Source: Bordetella parapertussis
Lineage (GTDB): Bacteria; Pseudomonadota; Gammaproteobacteria; Burkholderiales; Burkholderiaceae_B
NCBI GenBank assembly: GCA_945869355.1
Contig: CAMBPA010000078.1
Location: forward strand, 1-6,614
DNA length: 6,614 bases
Direction: 5' to 3'
Part shown: one piece after another, positions 1 through 5,666 of the stretch
How the letters are laid out: each line of letters starts with the position of its first letter
Position numbering within the stretch: position 1 is the stretch's first letter
Notes under the pieces: model-generated
What the model saw: the letters and a program-made list of their open reading frames with translations, nothing else
Told to the model about the DNA's origin: nothing
Databases searched by the model: none
Made by a program: the position numbers and the translations under genes

Positions 1-67
1 TTTGTGTCGAATCGTAATAGCACTCAGAAAAACAACAATCGAAAATTGAATTGATATTGAAGCCGAG
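1..67. other. AT-rich flank downstream of mnmE, no gene seen
   Basis: This short stretch follows the mnmE stop codon in the direction of mnmE transcription. It is AT-rich and contains closely spaced ATTGA repeats around 45-59. The only self-complementarity I see is a 4-bp pairing (CAAT with ATTG, about 38-50), too weak to call an intrinsic terminator. No open reading frame with family resemblance is visible, so the end of the leftward operon cannot be placed from this window. Confidence 0.5.
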
Positions 68-1438
68 TTATTTACCGATACAAAAACGAGAAAAAATCTC
101 GCCTAATAAATCGTCTGGCGTCATTCGACCGGTAATGCTACCGAGTTGATCGTGCGCAAGACGCAGCTCTTCTGCAAACAAATCTAATACGCGATCATTT
201 TGGTCTGCATGCGCTTGCGCACAATTTAATGCCTCTTGTGCAGACGTTAAGGCATCAATGTGGCGCTGGCGTGCGAGCCAAGGAGACTCTTGACTAGGCT
301 GCCAGCCTGCCAACGTCAGTAAGCGCGTACGTAAACCAGCCAAACCGTCTCCTGTTTTTGCAGAGACAAAGAGCGCCTCTTGATGATTGTGTAGAAGAGA
401 GTGTGTGTTGGGATCAATAAGATCGCACTTGTTAAACACCGAAAGAACAACACTCTTCGCTGAGCGATGTGATTCAATTTTGCCGTCTAAGGGACTCGTA
501 GGGTGTTGAACATCTAACAGGTGCAATACAACATCCGCACGTTCGATTTCAGCCCAGCTTCGAGCGATGCCGAGCGCTTCTATTTTGTCATCCGTGTTGC
601 GCAAACCGGCGGTGTCAATAATGGTGATCGGAACCCCATCCAGATGTATTACTTGAGACACCTTATCGCGGGTGGTACCTGCTATGTCGGTAACAATCGC
701 CAAATCTTGGCCTGCGAGTGCATTCAACAAGCTAGATTTACCAACGTTCGGTTCGCCCGCAAGAACAACATGCAGCCCTTCGCGCAACACCATCCCTTGC
801 TGGCTCTGAACCAGCACATCGCCAAGCTCATTCTGAATGCTCATCAGGCGAGATCTTGCTTGGAACTTCTCAAGAAATTCGATTTCTTCTTCAGGAAAAT
901 CTAAGGTTGCTTCAACAAGCATGCGAAGCTCAACAATCTGGTTTGCGATGTGCTCAACCCTCTTAGAGAAGTCACCGCGATACGAGGCCATTGCGGCACG
1001 CGCGGCGGTTTCAGATGAGGCATCAATTAGGTCGGCAACCGCCTCAGCCTGAGCAAGATCTATTTTGTCATTTAAGAACGCCCGTAGCGTGAACTCGCCA
1101 GGCGCAGCCATGCGTAGACCATAGGCCTGCCCAACGCGTAAACAACGCTTTAGCAGCGCCTGCATGACGGCGGGCCCGCCATGACCTTGTAGCTCAAGAA
1201 CATCTTCTCCCGTATAAGAATTTGGGGCGGCAAAATAAATAGAAATGCCTTGATCGATGGCCTGACCCAAAGCATCAGGAAACAGCCCAAAACTTGCGTG
1301 ACGGGGTGTTAGCGTGCGGCCAAGCAGGGCAAAAATAAAAGGCCCCAAAGAGGGGCCGGATACTCTGACTATGCCGATGCCACCCCGACCAGGGGCGGTG
1401 GCAATGGCGGCAATTGGTTGGCTAGCAGAGTGGGACAT
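68..1438 (-). CDS. mnmE: tRNA uridine-5-carboxymethylaminomethyl(34) synthesis GTPase MnmE
   Basis: MnmE (TrmE) works with MnmG (GidA) in the cytoplasm to add the (carboxymethyl)aminomethyl group to C5 of wobble uridine 34 in certain tRNAs, using a folate-derived one-carbon unit and GTP hydrolysis. The 456-residue product matches the family length (about 450). Residues 1-120 form the folate-binding N-terminal domain ([14 protein letters not shown] at 15-28). A helical domain encloses a G domain: G1 GEPNVGKS 228-235, G2 GTTRD 254-258, G3 DTAG 275-278, G4 NKCD 336-339, G5 SAK 359-361. The protein ends in the hallmark FCIGK, with the conserved Cys at 453. The ATG at 1438 gives the usual short lead into the ATAPGRGG motif. 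It lies 14 bp after the yidC stop with no clear Shine-Dalgarno sequence, so translation probably depends on coupling to yidC. All key residues are present. It is the last visible gene of the rpmH operon. Confidence 0.98.
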   Translation of the reverse strand: MSHSASQPIAAIATAPGRGGIGIVRVSGPSLGPFIFALLGRTLTPRHASFGLFPDALGQAIDQGISIYFAAPNSYTGEDVLELQGHGGPAVMQALLKRCLRVGQAYGLRMAAPGEFTLRAFLNDKIDLAQAEAVADLIDASSETAARAAMASYRGDFSKRVEHIANQIVELRMLVEATLDFPEEEIEFLEKFQARSRLMSIQNELGDVLVQSQQGMVLREGLHVVLAGEPNVGKSSLLNALAGQDLAIVTDIAGTTRDKVSQVIHLDGVPITIIDTAGLRNTDDKIEALGIARSWAEIERADVVLHLLDVQHPTSPLDGKIESHRSAKSVVLSVFNKCDLIDPNTHSLLHNHQEALFVSAKTGDGLAGLRTRLLTLAGWQPSQESPWLARQRHIDALTSAQEALNCAQAHADQNDRVLDLFAEELRLAHDQLGSITGRMTPDDLLGEIFSRFCIGK

Positions 1439-1452
1439 GTTTCATGCAAGGG

Positions 1453-3165
1453 CTACCGATGAGAGGCCGCCGACTGCTTGGCGATCGTGTTGGTGATGTA
1501 CCACTGCTGCGCAATCGACAAAATGTTGTTGACGCACCAGTACAAGACCAAGCCAGACGGGAAGAAGAACATCATGCCACCAAAAACGAGCGGCATAAAC
1601 ATCATGACCTTCGCCTGTATCGGATCTGGAGGCGCTGGATTGAGTTTCATCTGAATGAACATGGTTACCATCATGATCAAAGGCAAGATGAAGTAAGGAT
1701 CTTGTACCGACAAGTCTTCAATCCAAAGAACCCAAGGAGCGCCGCGAAGTTCAACGCTCGAGCCCAACACGTAGTAAAGAGAAATAAACACAGGGATTTG
1801 AATCACAATGGGCAAACAGCCACCAAGCGGATTAATTTTTTCCGTGCGATACATCTCCATCATTGCAGTATTGAGCTTTTGCCGGTCATCACCAAACTTC
1901 TCTCGTAGCGCTTGCAAGCGCGGAGCGACCAGCTTCATCTTTGCCATCGAGCGATAGCTTGCGGCGGACAACGGATAGAACGCAGCTTTAATCAACACTG
2001 TCAGGGCAACGATCGTCCAGCCCCAATTGCCGAGCAAGGAAAACAGCCAGGTCATCAAGGTAAAAACGGGCTTCGCAATAATCGTTAATAAACCATAGTC
2101 GACGACAAGCTCTAGGCCTGGAGCAACCGCCTCCAGTTCAGATTGGTCTTGGGGGCCGATCCATAATTTCGTGGGGATAGAGACCTTGCTTCCTGGACTA
2201 ATGGTGCCAACCGCTTCAATACTTCGTACGGCGAACAAGTTTTTTTCGAGTTCGGTGACTTCGTAATTGCGAGCTTTTCCTTGCGGGGGCACCCATGCGG
2301 TGACGAAGTAGTGTTGAACCATTGCAAACCAGCCGTTGTCGGCTTGTTTGATGTACTGGGCTTTGCGCTTTTCGATCTCAGGGAAGGTTATTTTCTGAAA
2401 CTTTTCCTGCTCTGAATAAACAGCTGGGCCCGTGAAGCTGATGGGGCCTTGCAGGAAGCTAGGCGTATTGTTTTGCCCCATTGGGTCGGAGCCATCGCGC
2501 GTAATTTGTAAATAGACCGAAGGCGTAACCGGTTGTGCCGACAGGTTTTCAATTTGATGGTCAACTGCAATGGCGTAACTGCCACGCGTCAGCGTAAAGG
2601 TCTTTGTGAGTTTGACGCCGCTAGACTCAGACTCAAACTTAACCACTAACGTGTTGCCGCTTAACTCTTTTGAATCGGTCACTAACTTGTAGTTGGCTAA
2701 ATGTGTTGGATAAAGTGAGCCTGCAGGCGCGCCAGTCAGGCCAGATTGGACGACATAGGTATGACCCGCTTCGCGACTCAATAAGACAAAGGGTTGTTTT
2801 TTGTCGTCTTTGCCAGGGATCATGAGCAAGTCGGCGCGTATAAGCTGAGCGCCTTGAAGGTCGAAGGTGAGTGCTAATACATCCGACTTAACGGTGACGG
2901 TTTGTGCTTGAGTGGCAGGTGCTGGGCTTGTGCCAGGGACGGTCGGTGCTGCGCCAGGCGGTGATGCTTGAGCCGGTGCATTTGGCACGCCCGCTTGGCC
3001 AGAGGCCGTTCCAGACTCGGCTGGGGGAGCTGTCGCAGCAGGCGCAGCTTTGGGTGGCGGCGCACCAAATAACGGGGGATTCCCTTGATGAACCTGCCAG
3101 CTGTTCCACAGCATGAGCAGCGAAAACGAAAAGATCATTAAGAGGATGGTGCGTCGGATATCCAT
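1453..3165 (-). CDS. yidC: Membrane protein insertase YidC
   Basis: YidC (Oxa1 family) inserts and folds inner-membrane proteins, alone or with SecYEG. The 570-residue product is of the long Gram-negative type. Residues 1-5 (MDIRR) precede TM1 (about 6-22). A low-complexity Ala/Pro/Gly/Thr-rich linker follows (about 35-88), then the periplasmic P1 beta domain (about 90-345) and the conserved C-terminal insertase core with five TM segments: about 380-399, 448-468, 489-505, 517-534 and 536-555. The cytoplasmic hairpin after TM2 carries YRSMAKMK (404-411), and NPLGGCLP (445-452) marks the start of TM3. By eye alignment, the positive charge in the hydrophilic groove (Arg366 in E. coli) is Lys393 here (LIKAAFYPL), a conservative change. 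The ATG at 3165 has an AGG about 7 nt upstream. It lies 51 bp after yidD and 14 bp before mnmE, consistent with co-transcription. Confidence 0.98.
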   Translation of the reverse strand: MDIRRTILLMIFSFSLLMLWNSWQVHQGNPPLFGAPPPKAAPAATAPPAESGTASGQAGVPNAPAQASPPGAAPTVPGTSPAPATQAQTVTVKSDVLALTFDLQGAQLIRADLLMIPGKDDKKQPFVLLSREAGHTYVVQSGLTGAPAGSLYPTHLANYKLVTDSKELSGNTLVVKFESESSGVKLTKTFTLTRGSYAIAVDHQIENLSAQPVTPSVYLQITRDGSDPMGQNNTPSFLQGPISFTGPAVYSEQEKFQKITFPEIEKRKAQYIKQADNGWFAMVQHYFVTAWVPPQGKARNYEVTELEKNLFAVRSIEAVGTISPGSKVSIPTKLWIGPQDQSELEAVAPGLELVVDYGLLTIIAKPVFTLMTWLFSLLGNWGWTIVALTVLIKAAFYPLSAASYRSMAKMKLVAPRLQALREKFGDDRQKLNTAMMEMYRTEKINPLGGCLPIVIQIPVFISLYYVLGSSVELRGAPWVLWIEDLSVQDPYFILPLIMMVTMFIQMKLNPAPPDPIQAKVMMFMPLVFGGMMFFFPSGLVLYWCVNNILSIAQQWYITNTIAKQSAASHR

Positions 3166-3216
3166 TCTTGCCTAAATAAAGATGCTAACTACGTGAGGCT
3201 CGCAGTTTAGCGTTAA

Positions 3217-3495
3217 TCAGAGAGGCCGCGGGGGCTCAGTCGCATTAGCAGTGTTGGTTGGTTGAGGGGGCGCCGAGCTGTCGGGGAAGACCGGGTCATG
3301 TCCGCCAGCGGCCCAAGGATGGCATCGGCACAGGCGTTTTGTGGCGAGGTAGGTGCCGCGGATAGCGCCTTGCGTTTCGATCGCTTCGATCGCATAGGAG
3401 GAGCAAGTTGGCGTAAATCGACAACTTTGACCCACCCAGGGGCTAAGAAAAAACTTGTAAAACCTTATCGGCGCAACCAAAAGTGCCTTAATCAT
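3217..3495 (-). CDS. yidD: Membrane protein insertion efficiency factor YidD
   Basis: YidD is a small inner-membrane-associated protein that assists YidC-dependent insertion. The 92-residue product has an N-terminal amphipathic/hydrophobic segment (about 4-19), then the family core: [15 protein letters not shown] (25-39) with Cys25 and Cys31, RLCRCHPW (54-61) and GGHDPV (64-69). This Cys-rich pattern defines the family (formerly DUF37). After the core comes a Pro/Thr/Ala-rich tail of about 23 residues, which looks disordered and is variable in the family. The ATG overlaps the rnpA stop in an ATGA junction (3492-3495), so it is probably translationally coupled to rnpA. Its position between rnpA and yidC is the conserved one. 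Confidence 0.96.
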   Translation of the reverse strand: MIKALLVAPIRFYKFFLSPWVGQSCRFTPTCSSYAIEAIETQGAIRGTYLATKRLCRCHPWAAGGHDPVFPDSSAPPQPTNTANATEPPRPL

Positions 3496-3878
3496 TTTTG
3501 TGCCTGCGCAAAGTGGGCGTCGGCTTCCTGGCGTGCCGCTAACTTGAGGGCGGTCAGGGAAATGTTTTCAATGCGGCGATGTAGGCGCACGACATAATCG
3601 GCGGCAGGTAACGTCAAGCGTTGAGCACGAAAGGCTTCGCGTACAACCCGCTTAAGGGCATTGCGAGTACTCGCTAACCGCGCATGGCGCTTGGCCATTA
3701 CAAGACCTAGACGCGCTTGTGGTGTGCTCGAGGTGGGTTTTTGCTGATCCGTCGTGACGGCGCGGTGTGCCGTAACAACGAAATACTCCCCGCGGGCAAC
3801 CCGCCGGCCAGACAGGGCGGAAGCATATTCAGTGGGGCGGTGCAGGCGCGCCACCGCGGGAAACGTGGCGCGAGGCAT
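3492..3878 (-). CDS. rnpA: Ribonuclease P protein component
   Basis: RnpA is the basic protein subunit of RNase P. It binds the catalytic RNA and pre-tRNA 5' leaders and supports 5' maturation of tRNAs. From the ATG at 3878 the product is 128 residues, within the family range (about 110-140). The signature RNR motif lies at about 56-84 and contains RLGLVMAKR followed by [11 protein letters not shown], with the conserved Arg/Asn/Lys/Arg residues intact. The start is uncertain: an in-frame GTG at 3899 would add seven residues (MRTATSE), and neither start has a convincing Shine-Dalgarno sequence. I prefer the ATG because RnpA of related Alcaligenaceae, as I recall them, begins MPRAT…ARLHRP. An insertion rich in Thr/Gln/Pro between the beta strands (about residues 40-54) is a variable part of the family. 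The gene follows rpmH and overlaps yidD by 4 bp. Confidence 0.94.
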   Translation of the reverse strand: MPRATFPAVARLHRPTEYASALSGRRVARGEYFVVTAHRAVTTDQQKPTSSTPQARLGLVMAKRHARLASTRNALKRVVREAFRAQRLTLPAADYVVRLHRRIENISLTALKLAARQEADAHFAQAQK

Positions 3879-3903
3879 TTCAGAGGTAGCGGTACGCACG
3901 GGT

Positions 3904-3932
3904 AAAAAGGCCGGCGACAGTCGCTACGAGCC
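3904..3932 (-). terminator. Terminator- or attenuator-like hairpin between rpmH and rnpA
   Basis: Read on the minus strand, a bulged GC-rich hairpin occupies 3932-3909. The outer pairs are 3930-3932 with 3909-3911 and the inner stem is 3921-3924 (GCGA) with 3914-3917 (TCGC), with a 3-nt loop. Five uridines follow at once (3908-3904). It starts 3 nt beyond the rpmH stop codon and ends just before the rnpA start. The stem is short and has an internal loop, so it would be a leaky terminator at best. That would fit the need for far more L34 than RNase P protein. I inferred this from base pairing only and computed no folding energy. Confidence 0.4.
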
Positions 3933-3935
3933 GTT

Positions 3936-4070
3936 TTAGACGGCCAAACGCGTGCGGCCCTTGGCGCGACGAGCGTTGATGACAGCGCGGCCACCACGGG
4001 TTTTCATGCGGACGCGAAAACCGTGCGTGCGCTTGCGGCGGGTGACGGATGGCTGGTAGGTACGTTTCAT
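3936..4070 (-). CDS. rpmH: 50S ribosomal protein L34
   Basis: L34 is a very small, highly basic large-subunit ribosomal protein that binds 23S rRNA. Translation from the ATG at 4070 to the TAA at 3936-3938 gives exactly 44 residues, the standard bacterial length. It begins [18 protein letters not shown] and ends GRTRLAV, with the family pattern of Arg/Lys clusters and [15 protein letters not shown] near the C-terminus. No residue looks anomalous. It is the first gene of the leftward unit and is divergent from dnaA, which starts 177 bp away. The predicted promoter at 4126-4154 would give a leader of roughly 48 nt. Confidence 0.98.
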   Translation of the reverse strand: MKRTYQPSVTRRKRTHGFRVRMKTRGGRAVINARRAKGRTRLAV

Positions 4071-4124
4071 GATGTATGGCCCAACAAAGAGCGAAAAAGT
4101 TTAGGGTATTCCCGAAAAGCCCTC

Positions 4125-4148
4125 TATTTCATCAAAAAACGTGAAATA
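4125..4148. repeat. 7-bp perfect inverted repeat within the rpmH promoter
   Basis: The arms TATTTCA (4125-4131) and TGAAATA (4142-4148) are exact reverse complements with a 10-nt spacer. The left arm coincides with the predicted rpmH -10 hexamer and the right arm abuts the -35 hexamer. It could be an operator for a dimeric regulator or a chance AT-rich palindrome. Confidence 0.5.
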
Positions 4149-4154
4149 AGTCAA
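4126..4154 (-). promoter_or_regulatory. Predicted sigma70-type promoter for rpmH
   Basis: On the minus strand there is a -35 hexamer TTGACT (4154-4149, 5 of 6 to consensus) and a -10 hexamer TGAAAT (4131-4126, 4 of 6), separated by exactly 17 bp (4132-4148). The start point would fall near 4119, leaving a leader of about 48 nt before the rpmH ATG. A second -35-like TTGACG lies upstream at 4188-4183 but lacks a good -10 at 16-18 bp. This is inferred from consensus matching only. Confidence 0.55.
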
Positions 4155-4183
4155 ATGTTTACCGTAAAAATACGGAATAAGTC
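4145..4183 (+). repeat. AATAAGTC direct repeat, two copies 31 bp apart
   Basis: The octamer AATAAGTC occurs at 4145-4152 and again at 4176-4183, each preceded by a G and a purine. Start-to-start spacing is 31 bp, close to three helical turns. The first copy overlaps the rpmH -35 hexamer and the second overlaps the upstream TTGACG. Together they might form a duplicated promoter element or a repeated protein-binding site. Confidence 0.45.
4162..4175. repeat. Short palindrome CCGTA-AAAA-TACGG
   Basis: Five-bp perfect arms (4162-4166 and 4171-4175) flank four A residues in the middle of the AT-rich intergenic region, between the two AATAAGTC copies. It is too short to be a terminator and has no U-run. 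I know of no specific function for it. Confidence 0.4.
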
Positions 4184-4193
4184 GTCAACAGCC

Positions 4194-4202
4194 TGTGGAT
4201 AA
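4194..4202 (-). promoter_or_regulatory. Consensus DnaA box
   Basis: The sequence TGTGGATAA is the exact reverse complement of the high-affinity DnaA box TTATCCACA. It lies 45 bp upstream of the dnaA ATG and covers the place where the -35 element of the predicted dnaA promoter would sit (4197-4202). Known DnaA biology makes it a candidate site for autorepression of dnaA, for origin function, or for both. Confidence 0.85.
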
Positions 4203-4225
4203 CCTAGCGTCTGACAGGGTAGAAT
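4197..4225 (+). promoter_or_regulatory. Predicted dnaA promoter
   Basis: TAGAAT at 4220-4225 matches the -10 consensus at 5 of 6 positions. At 17 bp upstream the -35 position falls on GGATAA (4197-4202), a poor match that lies inside the DnaA box. Transcription would begin near 4232, giving a leader of about 16 nt. No strong Shine-Dalgarno sequence precedes the dnaA ATG. The weak -35 and the overlapping DnaA box fit a regulated promoter, but this is inference. Confidence 0.45.
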
Positions 4226-4230
4226 CAGAC
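4209..4230. repeat. 6-bp inverted repeat around the dnaA -10 element
   Basis: GTCTGA (4209-4214) and TCAGAC (4225-4230) are perfect reverse complements separated by 10 nt. The predicted dnaA -10 hexamer (4220-4225) lies in the spacer and touches the right arm. The geometry suits a dimeric operator, but a six-bp repeat can arise by chance. Confidence 0.4.
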
Positions 4231-4247
4231 TTTACTTAGCGAGTCAC

Positions 4248-5663
4248 ATGAACGAGTTCTGGCAGTCCTGCATCGCACATCTGGAGCAGGAGTTTCCCCC
4301 TCAGCAAATCAGCGCGTGGATACGTCCACTGGTTCCGCTCGCCTTTGATGAAACTGGGTCGCAACTTCGACTTGCAGCACCGAATCGTTTCAAATTGGAT
4401 TGGGTGCGCAAAAATTTTTCACATCAAATAGAAACGTTCGCCACAACTTGGTTCAAGAGACCGGTGCATTTACATCTTGAGCTGGCAGCAAGCCCCGTTG
4501 AGCGACCCAAACCCTCCGCTGCGAAAGTTGCAGCATCCAATACAACGTACAGCGTCTCCACGAACCCACAGTCACCGCCTGCGGCTTCGTCAACAGAAGA
4601 CAAAGCGACCGACGCCACGCTCTCGGGCTTGATCGATAGCCGTTCAAGACTCAATGTAGAGTTGACGTTCGATAACTTTGTGACGGGCAAAGCGAACCAG
4701 TTGGCGCGTGCCGCGGCCCTGCAGGTGGCCGAGAACCCTGGCATCTCATATAACCCGCTCTTCTTATATGGTGGGGTCGGACTCGGAAAAACACACTTGA
4801 TTCATGCTATTGGCAACGCGATGGTCGCCGCCGGCCGTGGCGTGCGCGTGCGTTATGTACACGCGGATCAGTATGTTTCGGATGTTGTCAAAGCCTATCA
4901 GCGCAAAGCGTTTGATGACTTCAAGCGCTACTACCATTCGCTAGACCTACTTCTGATCGATGATATCCAGTTTTTCTCTGGAAAGAATCGAACACAGGAA
5001 GAGTTCTTTTACGCGTTTGAGGCGATGGTTGCGCAGCGTAAGCAAATCATCATTACCAGTGACACCTATCCAAAAGAGCTAGAAGGCATCGACACACGGC
5101 TGATCTCGCGCTTTGACTCTGGTTTGACGGTTGCCATTGAACCTCCAGAGCTGGAGATGCGCGTCGCGATTTTGTTACGCAAAGCGGAACTAGAGGGCAT
5201 CGCGATGCCCGAAGAAGTGGCGTTTTTTATTGCCAAGCATTTACGCAGCAATGTTCGTGAGCTCGAGGGCGCTTTGAAAAAAGTTGTCGCCTATGCAAGG
5301 TTTCACGGACGAGATGTTGCCAACGTCGATACGTGCAAAGATGCGCTAAAAGATTTGTTGTCTGTTTCTAGTGGTCAAGTCACGGTTGAGAACATTCAAA
5401 AGACCGTCGCTGACTTTTACAAAATTAAGGTTGCTGATATGTATTCAAAACGGCGACCTGCCAACATTGCAATGCCGCGTCAGGTTGCGATGTATCTTGC
5501 TAAAGAACTGACGCAAAAAAGCTTGCCTGACATCGGTGACATGTTTGGTGGGCGTGATCACACCACTGTTTTGCATGCTGTTCGCAAGATTTCGGACTTG
5601 CGGGCTAAACAGGCAGACTTGAACCATACGCTGCATGTGCTTGAACAAACTTTAAAGGGATAA
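4248..5663 (+). CDS. dnaA: Chromosomal replication initiator protein DnaA
   Basis: DnaA is the AAA+ ATPase that binds DnaA boxes at oriC, melts the origin and loads the DnaB helicase; it also acts as a transcription factor. The 471-residue product has all four domains. Domain I (about 1-85) begins [21 protein letters not shown]. Domain II is a Ser/Ala/Pro/Thr-rich linker (about 86-130). Domain III (about 135-350) has Walker A GGVGLGKT 175-182, Walker B LLLIDDI 234-240, sensor 1 ITSD near 269-272, box VII RLISR 284-288 with Arg288 as the arginine-finger equivalent, and sensor 2 Arg337. Domain IV (about 370-471) carries the DNA-binding signature [20 protein letters not shown] (425-444). The ATG at 4248 gives the expected domain I start; no clear ribosome-binding site is seen. 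dnaN follows after 3 bp. A relaxed DnaA-box match TTTTTCACA lies inside the gene at 4415-4423. Confidence 0.99.
   Translation: MNEFWQSCIAHLEQEFPPQQISAWIRPLVPLAFDETGSQLRLAAPNRFKLDWVRKNFSHQIETFATTWFKRPVHLHLELAASPVERPKPSAAKVAASNTTYSVSTNPQSPPAASSTEDKATDATLSGLIDSRSRLNVELTFDNFVTGKANQLARAAALQVAENPGISYNPLFLYGGVGLGKTHLIHAIGNAMVAAGRGVRVRYVHADQYVSDVVKAYQRKAFDDFKRYYHSLDLLLIDDIQFFSGKNRTQEEFFYAFEAMVAQRKQIIITSDTYPKELEGIDTRLISRFDSGLTVAIEPPELEMRVAILLRKAELEGIAMPEEVAFFIAKHLRSNVRELEGALKKVVAYARFHGRDVANVDTCKDALKDLLSVSSGQVTVENIQKTVADFYKIKVADMYSKRRPANIAMPRQVAMYLAKELTQKSLPDIGDMFGGRDHTTVLHAVRKISDLRAKQADLNHTLHVLEQTLKG
5654..5660 (+). promoter_or_regulatory. Ribosome binding site of dnaN
   Basis: AAAGGGA lies 6 nt before the dnaN ATG and inside the last codons of dnaA. 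It is the clearest Shine-Dalgarno-like sequence at any gene start in the window, and it fixes the dnaN start at 5667. Confidence 0.65.
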
Positions 5664-5666
5664 TCC

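Larger units (their letters stand above)
4071..4247. other. rpmH–dnaA divergent intergenic region, possible oriC or dnaA control region
   Basis: This 177-bp spacer separates two divergent housekeeping units. The part from about 4085 to 4190 is distinctly richer in A+T than the flanking genes and has several A-runs, as expected for a DNA-unwinding element or promoter DNA. It holds one perfect DnaA box, a predicted promoter in each direction, and short inverted and direct repeats. There are no GATC sites, so Dam/SeqA-type control is not suggested. Many bacteria place oriC next to dnaA, but a typical origin carries several clustered DnaA boxes. I see only one strict box here, so assigning oriC is tentative. 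Confidence 0.45.

Noticed and set aside
521..904. A 127-codon open frame on the plus strand antisense to mnmE
   Set aside because: It lies wholly within the conserved G-domain region of mnmE, has no recognisable motif and no convincing ribosome-binding site. It is best explained as a shadow of mnmE.
1422..1445. A seven-codon mini-ORF (MKHVPLC) just after yidC that overlaps the mnmE start out of frame
   Set aside because: It could in principle compete with mnmE initiation, but it has no ribosome-binding site, and an ATG at such a position is expected often by chance.
1444..1908. A 154-codon plus-strand open frame antisense to the yidC 3' end
   Set aside because: The translation is rich in His, Arg and Asn with no domain, and the opposite strand encodes the conserved YidC insertase core. 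The frame is a by-product of yidC codon usage.
2874..3116. The low-complexity Ala/Pro-rich region of yidC as a possible repeat or foreign insertion
   Set aside because: Variable Ala/Pro-rich linkers between TM1 and the P1 domain are normal in YidC of this group. The reading frame continues through it and no exact tandem repeat is seen.
3707..3997. A 96-codon minus-strand open frame spanning the rpmH–rnpA junction
   Set aside because: It overlaps both rpmH and rnpA in another frame and shows no family resemblance. Large overlapping rnpA/rpmH frames are known in some bacteria, but here the standard rpmH and rnpA frames are both complete and separate.
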